Notes: generated from the letters alone by a model not told the origin. A DNA stretch of 64,000 nt from SLRI01 sp964402505 (GCA_964402505.1 CAYOCP010000007.1:98069-162068), one strand, 5' to 3'; shown: positions 9,389 through 19,045, counted from the stretch's first letter. Made by a program: numbers and translations.

Positions 9389-9640
9389 TCAGCCGCCGGT
9401 GACCGGCGGGAAGAACGCGACCTCGCGCGCCCCCTCGAGCGACGCCTCGCGGTCCACATGAAGCTGATCCACGGCGCAGCGGACGACGCCGCGCCCCGCC
9501 GCCGCCTCGGCGAAGCGCGGATGACGCTCGCCCAGATGGCCGATCAGATCGGCCACGGTCCGCACCTGATCCGGCAGGTCGAGCTCCTCCTCGGCGCAAC
9601 CGGTGCGCTGCTTGAGCCAGGCGAAATAACGTACACGCAT
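9389..9640 (-). CDS. moaD: Molybdopterin synthase sulfur carrier subunit MoaD
   Basis: MoaD is the ubiquitin-like sulfur carrier of molybdopterin synthase. The 83-residue protein starts MRVRYFAWLKQRTGCAEEEL, has a beta-grasp pattern, and ends VAFFPPVTGG. The terminal Gly-Gly is the site of adenylation and thiocarboxylation. It lies 4 bases after the uvrC stop and immediately before moaE, so uvrC-moaD-moaE look cotranscribed. In many relatives pgsA sits between uvrC and moaD; it is absent here. Confidence 0.94.
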   Translation of the reverse strand: MRVRYFAWLKQRTGCAEEELDLPDQVRTVADLIGHLGERHPRFAEAAAGRGVVRCAVDQLHVDREASLEGAREVAFFPPVTGG

Positions 9641-9644
9641 GAGA

Positions 9645-11531
9645 TCAGCCGCCTTCGTGAAAGTGGTCGTAGATGGCGCGCGCCACAGCATGGCTGATGC
9701 CCGGCACCTGCTCGAGATCACCGAGCGCGGCGCTGCCGACATCCCGGGCCGAGCCGAAATGCTGGAGCAGCGCCTTCTTGCGCTTGCCGCCGATGCCGGG
9801 GATCGCGTCCAGGGCCGACTGGCCGATCGCCCGGCTGCGCTTGCCGCGATGCGTCTGGATGACGAAGCGGTGCGCCTCGTCGCGCCAGCGCTGCAGGAGG
9901 TAGAGAACGGGGTCGCGCGCGTCCAGCATCACCGGCTCCTCGCCGATGCGGAAGAAGCGCTCGCGCCCCGCATCGCGATCGGGACCCTTGGCGATGCCGA
10001 GCAGCCCCACCCCCTCGATGCCGAGCCTGTCGAGCACGCCCTGGGCCGCCGCGAGCTGGCCGGCCCCGCCGTCGATGACGACGAGATCGGGCCACTGGCC
10101 GGACTGCCGCTCCGGATCCTCGCGCACCAGCCGGGTGAAGCGCCGCTCCAGCACCTCGCGCAGCATCGCGTAGTCGTCCCTCGTGCCGGTCGCCGGATCC
10201 TTGATCGTGAAGGTCCGGTAGGCCTTGCGGTCGAAGCCAAGGGGCCCGGCGACGACGAAGCTGCCGACCGCGTGGCTGCCCTGGATGTGGCTGTTGTCGT
10301 AGATCTCGACCCGCTCGGGCGCCGCGTCGAGGTCGAAGCGCTGGGCGAGCTGCTCGAGCAGCCGGGCCTGCGAGGCCTGGTCGGCGAGGCGACGGGCGAG
10401 CGCCGTCTCGGCATTGTTGCGGGCGAGCGCCACCAGCTCGCGCAAGGGACCGCGCCTGGGCTCGCGGATATGCACCCGCCGCTCCGCCTTGAGCCTTAGC
10501 GCCTCCTCGAGCAGACCGGCCTCGATAGGCTCGGTGCCGACGAGAACGAGGCGCGGCGGCGGCCGCTCGCTGTAGAACTGGGCGAGAAACGCCGCCATCA
10601 CCTCGGGCATTCCGGCATCGCGGGCATGCGCCGGATAATAGGCGCGATTGCCGTAGTTCCGGCCACCCCTGTAGAAGAACGCCTGAACGCAGACCTGCCC
10701 ACCCTCGGCATGCGCCGCGATCACGTCGGCATCCTCGACGGCACTGGTATTGATGCCCTGCCGGCTGGTGATGTGGGCGATGGCCTTGAGGCGGTCGCGC
10801 AGCACGGCGGCCTTCTCGAAATCCAGCCGCTCCGCCGCCTCCTCCATCTCCGCCTTGAGCTTCGCCTGGACCTCGCGCGTGCTGCCCCCCAGAAAGCTCC
10901 GCACATCGTCGACGATGCGGGCGTAGTCGTCCTTCGAGATGCGTCCGACACAGGGTGCCGAGCAGCGCTTGATCTGGTGCTGCAGGCAGGGCCGGCTGCG
11001 GCTCGCGAAGATGGAATCCTGGCAGCTCCGCAAGGGGAAGGCACGGAGCAGGGCGTTCAGCGTGTCGTTCACCGCTCCGGCCGAGGCGAAGGGGCCGAAA
11101 TAGTCCGCGCCCTCGCGCTTGCTGCCGCGATGCTTGCCGATCATCGGGAAATCGTGGCCCCAGCGCAGGTAGAGATAGGGGAAGCTCTTGTCGTCGCGCA
11201 GCACGATGTTGAAGGTCGGGCGAAAGCGCTTGATCAGGTTCGCCTCGAGCAGCAGCGCCTCGACCTCGCTCGCCGTCGTCACGAACTCCATGGAGGCGGT
11301 GAGCGCCACCATGCGCTGCAGTCGCGCCGGCAGCGCATGCGCCTTGGCGTAGGTGGCGACGCGCTTGCGCAAGGCTCGCGCCTTGCCGACATAGAGCACG
11401 GCCCCGCGCGCATCCAGCATGCGGTAGACGCCGGGCGCATTCGGCAGATTGGGCAGAAGCCCCCGGATCAGCAGGGCGCCGGTCGCCCGCTGCGCCTCGG
11501 TATCGGTATCGACGGTCAGGATCTCCGGCAT
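9645..11531 (-). CDS. uvrC: Excinuclease ABC subunit C
   Basis: UvrC makes both incisions around a DNA lesion in nucleotide excision repair. The 628-residue protein has an N-terminal GIY-YIG nuclease (GVYRMLDARGAVLYVGKARA near residues 34-53), a cysteine-rich segment (CSAPCVGRISKDDYARIV), a UVR motif (EAAERLDFEKAAVLRDRLKA) that contacts UvrB, an RNase H-like nuclease domain (EIYDNSHIQGSHAVGSFVV, VVIDGGAGQLAAA) and C-terminal helix-hairpin-helix repeats (IPGIGGKRKKALLQHFGSA). Length is normal. The start at 11531 gives a ~30-residue leader before the nuclease. Confidence 0.96.
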   Translation of the reverse strand: MPEILTVDTDTEAQRATGALLIRGLLPNLPNAPGVYRMLDARGAVLYVGKARALRKRVATYAKAHALPARLQRMVALTASMEFVTTASEVEALLLEANLIKRFRPTFNIVLRDDKSFPYLYLRWGHDFPMIGKHRGSKREGADYFGPFASAGAVNDTLNALLRAFPLRSCQDSIFASRSRPCLQHQIKRCSAPCVGRISKDDYARIVDDVRSFLGGSTREVQAKLKAEMEEAAERLDFEKAAVLRDRLKAIAHITSRQGINTSAVEDADVIAAHAEGGQVCVQAFFYRGGRNYGNRAYYPAHARDAGMPEVMAAFLAQFYSERPPPRLVLVGTEPIEAGLLEEALRLKAERRVHIREPRRGPLRELVALARNNAETALARRLADQASQARLLEQLAQRFDLDAAPERVEIYDNSHIQGSHAVGSFVVAGPLGFDRKAYRTFTIKDPATGTRDDYAMLREVLERRFTRLVREDPERQSGQWPDLVVIDGGAGQLAAAQGVLDRLGIEGVGLLGIAKGPDRDAGRERFFRIGEEPVMLDARDPVLYLLQRWRDEAHRFVIQTHRGKRSRAIGQSALDAIPGIGGKRKKALLQHFGSARDVGSAALGDLEQVPGISHAVARAIYDHFHEGG

Positions 11532-11598
11532 GATCCGCTATCTGCGCATCGCGCGCGGGCGGGTCAAGCCGGGCGCCACCCCGGAAGCGAAACCTCGC

Positions 11599-12495
<897 letters not shown>

Positions 12496-12624
12496 GGTGC
12501 TTCCTCCTCAACCCGGTCGGGCCGCTCCGCAGCGAGCGGTCCACCGACGCTCGACCCCTAACGGCCGAGAATGCCTTCGGTCCCCTATTCACCTCCTTTT
12601 ACGCCGGAAATTCCTCGAAGGATC

Positions 12625-12650
12625 AGAAGGTGACGCAAGTTTCACCTTCT
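12625..12650 (-). terminator. Inverted repeat overlapping the mtnA stop codon (possible terminator)
   Basis: AGAAGGTGA at 12650-12642 (minus strand, containing the mtnA TGA) pairs perfectly with TCACCTTCT at 12633-12625 across an 8-base loop: nine base pairs. No T-run follows, so it is not a classic intrinsic terminator; it could be an mRNA 3'-end stabiliser or a Rho-linked site. Confidence 0.35.
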
Positions 12651-13763
12651 CGTGATGTTCGGATCGGCTTGCCGCGGCCCCTCGGGAAACAGGGCCCGCA
12701 GGCCGGCGGCGCTCGCCTCGGCGACGCCGCGCTCGGTGATCAGGCCTGAGACCAGCCGGGCCGGCGTCACGTCGAAGGCGAAGTTGGCGGCGGCACTGCC
12801 CTCCGGCGTGATGCGCACCTTCTCGATCCGTCCGTCGGCGGTCCGCCCGCTCATCACCGTCACCTCCTCGGCGCCGCGCTGCTCGATCGGCACGTCGCGC
12901 ACCCCGTCCTCGATCGTCCAGTCGATGGTGGTCGACGGCAGCGCCACGTAGAAGGGCACATCGTTGTCCCGCGCCGCCAGGGCCTTCAGATAAGTGCCGA
13001 TCTTGTTGCAGACATCGCCCGTGGCCGTGGTCCGGTCGGTGCCGACGATGCAGAGGTCCACCTCGCCGTGCTGCATCAGATGCCCGCCGGCATTGTCGAC
13101 GACCACCGTGTGCGGCACCTTCTGGTGCAGCAGCTCGAAGGCCGTGAGGGCGGCCCCCTGATTGCGCGGCCGGGTCTCGTCCACCCAGACATGGACGGGG
13201 ATCCCTGCCGCCTGCGCGGCGTAGATGGGGGCCGTGGCCGTGCCCCTGTCGATCGTGGCGAGCCAGCCGGCATTGCAATGCGTGAGGATGTTGACGGTCT
13301 GGCCCGGCTTCCTCGCCGCCACCGCCTCGATCAGCGGCAGGCCGTGCGTGCCAATGGCCTCGCAGATCGCCACGTCCTCGTCGCAGATCCTGGCCGCCTC
13401 CTCCATGGCCAGCGCCGCCCGGCGCTCGCGCGGCTGGTTGGCGAGGGCGGCGCGCATCCGCTCCAGCCCCCAGCGCAGGTTGACGGCCGTGGGCCGGGTC
13501 TCGATCAATCGCGCGATCGCCGCCTCGATCCCCGCATCCGAGGGATCGGCGCGCATGGCGAGGGCGACGCCGTAGGCCGCCGTCGCCCCGATCAGCGGGG
13601 CACCCCGAACCCGCATCGTCCTGATCGCTTCGGCAGCGCCCTCGAGATCGACGAGATCGAGCACCCGCAGCTCGTGCGGCAGCACCGTCTGGTCGATGAT
13701 CCGCACCGTTCTTCCATCCTCCGCCACCCAGACGGTGCGGTAGGGCTTGCCGTTGATCAGCAT
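12642..13763 (-). CDS. mtnA: S-methyl-5-thioribose-1-phosphate isomerase MtnA
   Basis: MtnA isomerises methylthioribose-1-phosphate to methylthioribulose-1-phosphate in methionine salvage. The 373-residue protein shows the family motifs RVRGAPLIGATAAYGVALAM, the active-site cysteine in ILTHCNAGWLATIDRGTATA, and the catalytic aspartate in CIVGTDRTTATGDVCNKIGTY. The ATG at 13763 follows GAGGAGAGGATC, a strong ribosome-binding site, and gives the usual N-terminus (MLINGKPYRTVWVAEDGRTV); the open frame upstream is not family-like. mtnK, the preceding step of the pathway, lies 950 bases away on the same strand with a plus-strand hydrolase gene between. Confidence 0.95.
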   Translation of the reverse strand: MLINGKPYRTVWVAEDGRTVRIIDQTVLPHELRVLDLVDLEGAAEAIRTMRVRGAPLIGATAAYGVALAMRADPSDAGIEAAIARLIETRPTAVNLRWGLERMRAALANQPRERRAALAMEEAARICDEDVAICEAIGTHGLPLIEAVAARKPGQTVNILTHCNAGWLATIDRGTATAPIYAAQAAGIPVHVWVDETRPRNQGAALTAFELLHQKVPHTVVVDNAGGHLMQHGEVDLCIVGTDRTTATGDVCNKIGTYLKALAARDNDVPFYVALPSTTIDWTIEDGVRDVPIEQRGAEEVTVMSGRTADGRIEKVRITPEGSAAANFAFDVTPARLVSGLITERGVAEASAAGLRALFPEGPRQADPNITRR

Positions 13764-13825
13764 GATCCTCTCCTCTGCACTTCCTCCGCTTCCTAGAGCA
13801 ACTGGACCCCGCGCACGAGCCTCGC

Positions 13826-13854
13826 TTGCCAGCGCCGGACCTCTCTGGTATAGG
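13826..13854 (+). promoter_or_regulatory. Candidate sigma-70 promoter for the GH19-type gene
   Basis: TTGCCA (13826-13831) and TATAGG (13849-13854) are separated by exactly 17 bases and lie about 30 bases before the ATG at 13884, in the divergent space between mtnA and the hydrolase gene. Consensus matching only; not proven. Confidence 0.4.
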
Positions 13855-13883
13855 AATTTGATCTTACACTGGCGAGGTGCGGC

Positions 13884-14732
13884 ATGAACCCGGTCTTGCG
13901 TCGCGACATGAAAGGGGAGGCGGTCGAGCGCCTGCAGCGGGCCCTTCTCGGCTGCGGCTTCCGTCCGGGCGCCACGGACGGCCGCTTCGGTCCCGCCACC
14001 GAGGCGGCGCTTCTCGCCTTTCAGCGGGCGCACGGCCTCCTGCCGGACGGCATTGTCGGACCCATCACCTGGGCGAAGCTGCTGGGCGACGGTGCCGCGC
14101 TGCCGGCCGACGTGACCGGCCGGATCGACATCGAGCTGGTCTCGGCGATGTTCCCCTACACGCGCCTCGACAGCATCGCCCGGCATCTGCCGGCCCTCCT
14201 CGAGGCGCTTCGCCGGTTCTCGCTCATCGACAAGCCCATGGTGCTCATGGCGCTCGCGACCATCCGCGCCGAGAGCGAGACCTTCGAGCCCGTGGACGAG
14301 CTGCCGTCGCGCTTCAACACCTCGCCCGGCGGCCATCCCTTCGATCTCTACGATCGGCGCGCCGATCTCGGCAATCGCGGCCGGCCGGACGGCGACCGCT
14401 ACAAGGGCAGGGGCTTCGTCCAGCTCACCGGCAGGTCCAACTACCGGCGCATCGGCCACATGATCGGCGCGGGCGATGCGCTCGAGCGCTCACCCGAGCG
14501 GGCCGGGTCGCCCGCCGAGGCGGCGCGCGTGCTCGCCGCCTTTCTCGCCGCCCGCCGCCGGCCGATCAAGGAGGCGCTGCTCGACGCCGACCTCGCCCGT
14601 GCCCGCCGCCTCGTCAATGGCGGCCGGCACGGTATCGATCGGTTCGTCGAGGCCTATCGGATCGGCGACGGGCGGATCAGGGACGAGGTCTGGCAGACCC
14701 TGGCCCCGCCCCGGCATCACGCCGCCGCCTGA
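13884..14732 (+). CDS. Peptidoglycan-binding GH19-type (chitinase-like) hydrolase
   Basis: The 282-residue protein has an N-terminal peptidoglycan-binding domain of type 1 (residues ~4-72: RDMKGEAVERLQRALLGCGF, DGRFGPATEAALLAFQRAHG, LPDGIVGPITWAKLL). A lysozyme/chitinase-like catalytic domain of the GH19 superfamily follows, with TIRAESETFEPVDE (probable catalytic glutamates), a disordered loop and RYKGRGFVQLTGRSNYRRIG. Such proteins usually cut peptidoglycan. No signal peptide or membrane segment is evident, so release would need a holin, lysis, or a leaderless route; phage endolysins often have this architecture. It sits between mtnA and mtnK on the opposite strand, and its last 16 bases overlap the mtnK 3' end. 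A role in turnover of the cell's own wall, rather than phage lysis, is equally possible. Confidence 0.82.
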   Translation: MNPVLRRDMKGEAVERLQRALLGCGFRPGATDGRFGPATEAALLAFQRAHGLLPDGIVGPITWAKLLGDGAALPADVTGRIDIELVSAMFPYTRLDSIARHLPALLEALRRFSLIDKPMVLMALATIRAESETFEPVDELPSRFNTSPGGHPFDLYDRRADLGNRGRPDGDRYKGRGFVQLTGRSNYRRIGHMIGAGDALERSPERAGSPAEAARVLAAFLAARRRPIKEALLDADLARARRLVNGGRHGIDRFVEAYRIGDGRIRDEVWQTLAPPRHHAAA

Positions 14733-16009
14733 ATCGCCGCCGCCTTCGCCGTCACCGCCTCGATCGACGGGATGTGGCGGGCCTGCTTGACGAGATCGAT
14801 CGCAAGGGTGAGCGTCCGGCGCTCGCAGGCGGCCCGGCGCCCCTGATCCTCGATCCACTCCATGTCGATATTGTGGGCGAGCCCGAGGGTGCGGCGGATC
14901 ATCGACGAGCCGGCATAGCCGAGGCTGTCCACGAAGACCTCGCGCATGAAGGCGTGCTGTGCCTGGCGGAGCGAGCGGCGGCCGGCATCGCCGCCCTCGC
15001 CGTCGGCGTTCTCGAAAAGGTCGGGCGGGAAGGCGTCGCCGGTGCGGTTGGCCTGCCAGAGCTCGATGAAGCGCCGCTCGAAGCCGTTCCAGAAACCCTC
15101 GATCGTCTCGAGGATCCAGCGCCGATAGGCGTCCCGCTCCCCGGGCTCCCGCTCGTGCCCGGACTGGCTGAAATAGCTCAGCAGGAAATTGCCGATCAGC
15201 TTGCCGACATCGAAGCCCATGGGCCCGAAGAAGGCGAACTCGGGATCGATGATCCGGGTGTCGGCGGCGGTCACCATGATCGAGCCGGTGTGCAGGTCGC
15301 CGTGCAGCAGCGCCTCGCCGTGGCAGAGGAACTTGAGCTTGAGCAGCGAGACGGCACGCTTGAGCTCGTCGTCGGAACGCACGGCGAGCGCCATGTCGTC
15401 GAGCTCGGGGCTGGTCCAGCGGTTGAGCTCGGCGATCCGGTAGGGATCGGTGAAGATCAGATCCTCGGTGATCTTGCAGAGCTCGGTATTGGCGGCGAAG
15501 GCGGCCACCAGCCGCTTCTTCTCGCCGGCCTTCAGCGCCAGGTCGGAGGTGAAGTAGAGCGCGTTCGCCGCGTACTCGACGATATGCCCGACGAAGGCGG
15601 GATAGACCGTGCCCTCGATCATGCCGCGCCGCATGATGATGTGCGGCGCCAGCCGCTCCATCACGATGAGGAAGAGCTCGGGATCGTAATGCAGCATCAG
15701 GGGCAGCCTTTGCGCCACGTGCCGCGCCTGCACCACCGTCGCCTCGTGCTCGAACCAGGCACGCTCGAGCGGCAGCGGCCAGCTGTCGCCGACGAGACGC
15801 ACGTAGGGCAGGGCCTGCTTGACGCAGACGCCGCCACTCGGGCCCTCGACCAGAAAGACGAGATTGAGGTTGCCGTCGCCCACCTCGGCGATCCGCCAGT
15901 CGGCGGCGGCACCGCCAAGCCGCCCGGCGATGCTTGGGATCGTCTGGAGATGGGCGGCGAGCGATCCTTCATCGAGGGCCCGATAGCCGGGAGGGGTCGC
16001 AAGTGGCAT
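14717..16009 (-). CDS. mtnK: S-methyl-5-thioribose kinase MtnK
   Basis: MtnK phosphorylates 5-methylthioribose at O-1, feeding MtnA in methionine salvage. The 430-residue protein has the protein-kinase-like fold of the family: N-lobe VGDGNLNLVFLVEGPSGGVC with the ATP lysine in VKQALPYVRL, the catalytic loop LLHGDLHTGSIMV near residue 240, and the DPEFAFFGPMGFDVGKLIGN metal-binding segment. The C-terminal part contains the usual EVFVDSLGYAGSSMIRRTLG. The start at 16009 is the first methionine and gives the normal N-terminus. A separate MTA phosphorylase or nucleosidase gene is not visible in the window. Confidence 0.94.
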   Translation of the reverse strand: MPLATPPGYRALDEGSLAAHLQTIPSIAGRLGGAAADWRIAEVGDGNLNLVFLVEGPSGGVCVKQALPYVRLVGDSWPLPLERAWFEHEATVVQARHVAQRLPLMLHYDPELFLIVMERLAPHIIMRRGMIEGTVYPAFVGHIVEYAANALYFTSDLALKAGEKKRLVAAFAANTELCKITEDLIFTDPYRIAELNRWTSPELDDMALAVRSDDELKRAVSLLKLKFLCHGEALLHGDLHTGSIMVTAADTRIIDPEFAFFGPMGFDVGKLIGNFLLSYFSQSGHEREPGERDAYRRWILETIEGFWNGFERRFIELWQANRTGDAFPPDLFENADGEGGDAGRRSLRQAQHAFMREVFVDSLGYAGSSMIRRTLGLAHNIDMEWIEDQGRRAACERRTLTLAIDLVKQARHIPSIEAVTAKAAAIQAAA

Positions 16010-16149
16010 TGCACGTCACCTTTCCGACGGCCGACGCTCGAAACGCCGCCGCATCCATTGTCTCGAGCGGGCGTGCTATGGCAGATCGGGCGGGGGACGG
16101 CAAACCGGTCGTCGCCTTTGACGATGCCCTTGCCTCGGGCCGATTGCCG

Positions 16150-17178
16150 ATGTCTGGACGAACCGCAAGCCTCGGGGTGCGCGCCCTTGTCGGCTCGGGC
16201 CTCCTGCTCCTCGCCTGCTGCCTGCCGGCTTCCGGCCGGGCGCAGCAGCAGGACGACCCCTACACGATCGGGCTCGAGCACTACTACGCCGGGCGCTACG
16301 CCGAAGCCTTGCCCTATTTCATCACCGCCCTCGATCTCGCCGAGGAGCGCCATGGCGACGACGCGCCCGAGATCGCCACCGACCTCAACAACCTGGCCGA
16401 GCTCTACCGGCTGCTCGGCCGCTACGACGAGGCCGAGCCCCTCTATCGGCGCGCCATCGCCATCGACGAGGCGCAAGAGGGCCGCGCCAGCCCGGAGCTC
16501 GCCGCGAGCCTCAACAATCTGGCCCTGCTCTACCGGGCCCTGGGCCGTCTCGACGACGCCGAGAAGCTCTACAAGCGCTCGCTCGGCCTGCTCGAGGACG
16601 CCTACGGCTACAGCCACCCGCAGGTCGCCATGGCCCTCAACAACCTCGCCATGCTCTACGTCGCGAACGGCCATGCCGAGCGCGCCCGACCGCTGCTCGA
16701 GCGGGCCGCACGCATCGCCGGTGACACGCTCGGCCCGGCGCATCCCTCCACCCGACGGATGAGGCACAACCTGGCGGCGCTCGAGGCCGGTGTCCCGGCC
16801 AAGGCCGACGACCCCGGCTTCGATCTGCGCCCGGCGCCGCGGCCAGGGTCGGACACGGGCCTGGTCGGCCTGCCGCCGACGCCGGCAGCGCCGACCGAGC
16901 CGCCCGAGCCGGCCGCGAAGGCCAAGGGCTTCGTCATCCATCTGGCCTCGGTCCGCAGCCCCGCCGCCGCCAGGGACGAGTGGCAACGCCTCGTCGCCGA
17001 GCTCGATCTCGATCCCTCGATCCAGGAGGTCCTGCCGGAGCGGGTCGAGATCCCGGACAAGGGGGTCTTCTACCGTGTCACCGGCGGCCCGTTCGCCACG
17101 CGGGGCGAGGCCGCCGCCGTCTGTGCGCCGATCGCGGCCAGGGACCGGTATTGCGCCGTGCTCGACCTCGATGAGTGA
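16150..17178 (+). CDS. Secreted TPR-repeat protein with C-terminal SPOR domain
   Basis: The 342-residue protein has a signal peptide (SLGVRALVGSGLLLLACCLP, cleavage probably near ASGRA-QQ); the cysteines in it do not form a clear lipobox. At least four tetratricopeptide units follow (residues ~40-200: LEHYYAGRYAEALPYFITAL, DLNNLAELYRLLGRYDEAE, SLNNLALLYRALGRLDDAE, ALNNLAMLYVANGHAERAR). This is the kinesin-light-chain-like class. A proline-rich linker leads to a SPOR-like domain (residues ~255-340: GFVIHLASVRSPAAARDEWQ, FYRVTGGPFATRGEAAAVC), which in other proteins binds denuded peptidoglycan at the septum. ATG at 16150 is chosen because it precedes the signal peptide. The end overlaps the next gene by 8 bases. 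Confidence 0.8.
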   Translation: MSGRTASLGVRALVGSGLLLLACCLPASGRAQQQDDPYTIGLEHYYAGRYAEALPYFITALDLAEERHGDDAPEIATDLNNLAELYRLLGRYDEAEPLYRRAIAIDEAQEGRASPELAASLNNLALLYRALGRLDDAEKLYKRSLGLLEDAYGYSHPQVAMALNNLAMLYVANGHAERARPLLERAARIAGDTLGPAHPSTRRMRHNLAALEAGVPAKADDPGFDLRPAPRPGSDTGLVGLPPTPAAPTEPPEPAAKAKGFVIHLASVRSPAAARDEWQRLVAELDLDPSIQEVLPERVEIPDKGVFYRVTGGPFATRGEAAAVCAPIAARDRYCAVLDLDE

Positions 17179-17953
17179 CCGGATGGACTGGCCCCGCGCG
17201 ATCGAGACCCAGGTCCGGCGCGCCCTCGCCCTGAGCGGCGCGGAGGTCCTTTCGGCCGGCGGCTTCAGCGTCCATCTCTGGCACCGGCCCGATCCCTTCT
17301 ACCGCAACGTCGCCATGCCGGTCCGTCGACGCCTCCACTGGCTGCCGGCGATCCGGCTGGTCGAAGGGATCTTCCGGACAGCCGGCCGTCCCGCCCGGCT
17401 CGAGTTCATCGAGGAGCGCTGGCCCGACCTCGCTGCCGCGCTGGCCGATGCCGGCTTCGTCTGCCGCCAGCGCATGCCGGTGATGGTCCGGGACCGGCCG
17501 TCCGCCGCGGTCGGCACCGCACCCGCCGTCCATCTGCTCCGGCCGGATGCTCCGCCCGGCCTCGTCGCCGCCACGCTCGATGCCCTGAACGCCGTCTTCG
17601 ACCAGGCCATGCCCGACGCCACGCGCATCGCCGAGGCCGCCCAGCTCACCCGCGAGCTCGCGGCCGGTCACTGCCGCGTCGCCGTCATCCTCGAGGACGG
17701 CCACCCGGTGGCCGGCGCGTCCCTGGTCGGCGACGACGGCGCCGCCGAGCTCGCCGGGGTGTGGGCGGCACCCGGACGCCGCCGGCGCGGCTACGCCACG
17801 GCCGTCTGCCAGGCGCTCCTCGAGCGCTTCTTCGCCTCGGGCGGCCGCTTCGTCTGGCTCGGCGCCCACGACGACGTCGCCGCGATGCTCTATGCCAGCC
17901 TGGATTTTCGCGCGGTCGGCCATCAGCTCGATTTTTCGCGGCCCGACGCTTGA
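17171..17953 (+). CDS. GNAT-family N-acetyltransferase, substrate unknown
   Basis: The 260-residue protein has a C-terminal GNAT fold (residues ~115-250) with the acetyl-CoA loop AGVWAAPGRRRRGYATAVCQ (the Q/RxxGxG/A-like segment) and a final SLDFRAVGHQLDFSR strand; the N-terminal ~110 residues look like a degenerate second GNAT half. ATG at 17171 overlaps the upstream TPR gene (ATGAGTGA), implying coupled translation. The acceptor substrate cannot be told from sequence. Confidence 0.8.
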   Translation: MSDRMDWPRAIETQVRRALALSGAEVLSAGGFSVHLWHRPDPFYRNVAMPVRRRLHWLPAIRLVEGIFRTAGRPARLEFIEERWPDLAAALADAGFVCRQRMPVMVRDRPSAAVGTAPAVHLLRPDAPPGLVAATLDALNAVFDQAMPDATRIAEAAQLTRELAAGHCRVAVILEDGHPVAGASLVGDDGAAELAGVWAAPGRRRRGYATAVCQALLERFFASGGRFVWLGAHDDVAAMLYASLDFRAVGHQLDFSRPDA

Positions 17954-18011
17954 AGCCGAGCGACCGACACGCCACGCTCGTGGGCAATGCTCGACGAACT
18001 GGACGGAATCG

Positions 18012-19022
18012 ATGGTCTTGAACCGGCGCCGGCTGCTGACCACCCTCGGAGCGTTTTCGACCGTCACGCCGGCCGCGGCCCTCGCCGCCGGCGCCGAGAG
18101 GGTCGTGCTCGGCACCAACTGGCGGGCCCAGGCGGAGCATGGCGGCTTCTACCAGGCGCTTGCCACCGGCCGCTACGCCGAGCTCGGACTCGATGTCGAG
18201 ATTCGCCAGGGCGGGCCGCAGGTCAACCACCGCCAGCTCATCGCCGCCGGCCGGCTCGACTTCTACATGGGCGGCAACCAGTTCGGGCAGCTCGATTTCC
18301 TGCGCGAGGGCATTCCCGTCGTCACGGTGGCGGCGATCTTCCAGAAGGAGCCGCAGGCCCTGCTCGCCCATCCGGGCGCCGGCATCGACAGCCTCGACGA
18401 TCTCGCGGGCCACACGCTCCTGATCGCCCCCTTCGGCCGGCTCACCTTCTGGCCGTGGCTGAAGAGCACCTACGGCCTCGACGATTCGCAGATCCGTCCC
18501 TACACCTTCAATCCGGCACCCTTCCTCGCCGATCCCGACGCCGTGCAGCAGGGCTATGTCACGGCCGAGCCCTTCGCGATCAGGGAGGCGGGCGGCTTCG
18601 ACCCCGTCATCCTGCTTCTGGCGGACGCCGGCTACGACAGCTACTCGACCCTGATCCAGACCCGGACCGAGCTGATCGAGAAGCGACCGGAGCTCGTCCA
18701 GGCCTTCGTCGATGCCTCGATCATGGGCTGGATGGACTACCTCCATGGCGATCCCGCCCCCGGCAACGAGCTGATCCTCGAGGCCAATCCGGAGATGACC
18801 CGGGCCCAGATCGCCTGGTCGATCGAGGCCATGAAGGCCTACGGCATCGTCGAATCCGGCGACGCGCTGGATCTGGGCGTCGGCGCCATGACCGACGCCC
18901 GCTGGCGAGCCTTCTTCGAGAAGGCCGTCGGCTTGGGCATCGTCGAGCCCGACCTGCCCTGGCGTGAGGGCTACACGCTCCGCTTCGTCAACCATGGCGT
19001 GGGCATCGGGCTTCGGCCCTGA
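18012..19022 (+). CDS. NMT1/THI5-type ABC transporter substrate-binding protein
   Basis: A 336-residue periplasmic binding protein of the NMT1/SsuA/ThiY superfamily. The N-terminus VLNRRRLLTTLGAF, followed by an Ala-rich stretch to ALAAGAERVV, looks like a Tat or Sec signal. The mature part has the family pattern FYQALATGRYAELGLDVEI, QLIAAGRLDFYMGG and LDDLAGHTLL. Family members bind thiamine pyrimidines, aliphatic sulfonates, nitrate or taurine. No permease or ATPase gene lies next to it: upstream is a GNAT gene and downstream is rpmG. It either works with a transporter encoded elsewhere or is a lone binding protein. The ligand is not assignable. Confidence 0.85.
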   Translation: MVLNRRRLLTTLGAFSTVTPAAALAAGAERVVLGTNWRAQAEHGGFYQALATGRYAELGLDVEIRQGGPQVNHRQLIAAGRLDFYMGGNQFGQLDFLREGIPVVTVAAIFQKEPQALLAHPGAGIDSLDDLAGHTLLIAPFGRLTFWPWLKSTYGLDDSQIRPYTFNPAPFLADPDAVQQGYVTAEPFAIREAGGFDPVILLLADAGYDSYSTLIQTRTELIEKRPELVQAFVDASIMGWMDYLHGDPAPGNELILEANPEMTRAQIAWSIEAMKAYGIVESGDALDLGVGAMTDARWRAFFEKAVGLGIVEPDLPWREGYTLRFVNHGVGIGLRP

Positions 19023-19045
19023 TTCGCCCGCCATTGCCGCCGAGC

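Noticed and set aside
13764..13883. Methionine-related riboswitch upstream of mtnA
   Set aside because: The space is only 120 bases and shows no recognisable SAM or SAH riboswitch core; only a plus-strand promoter candidate was found.
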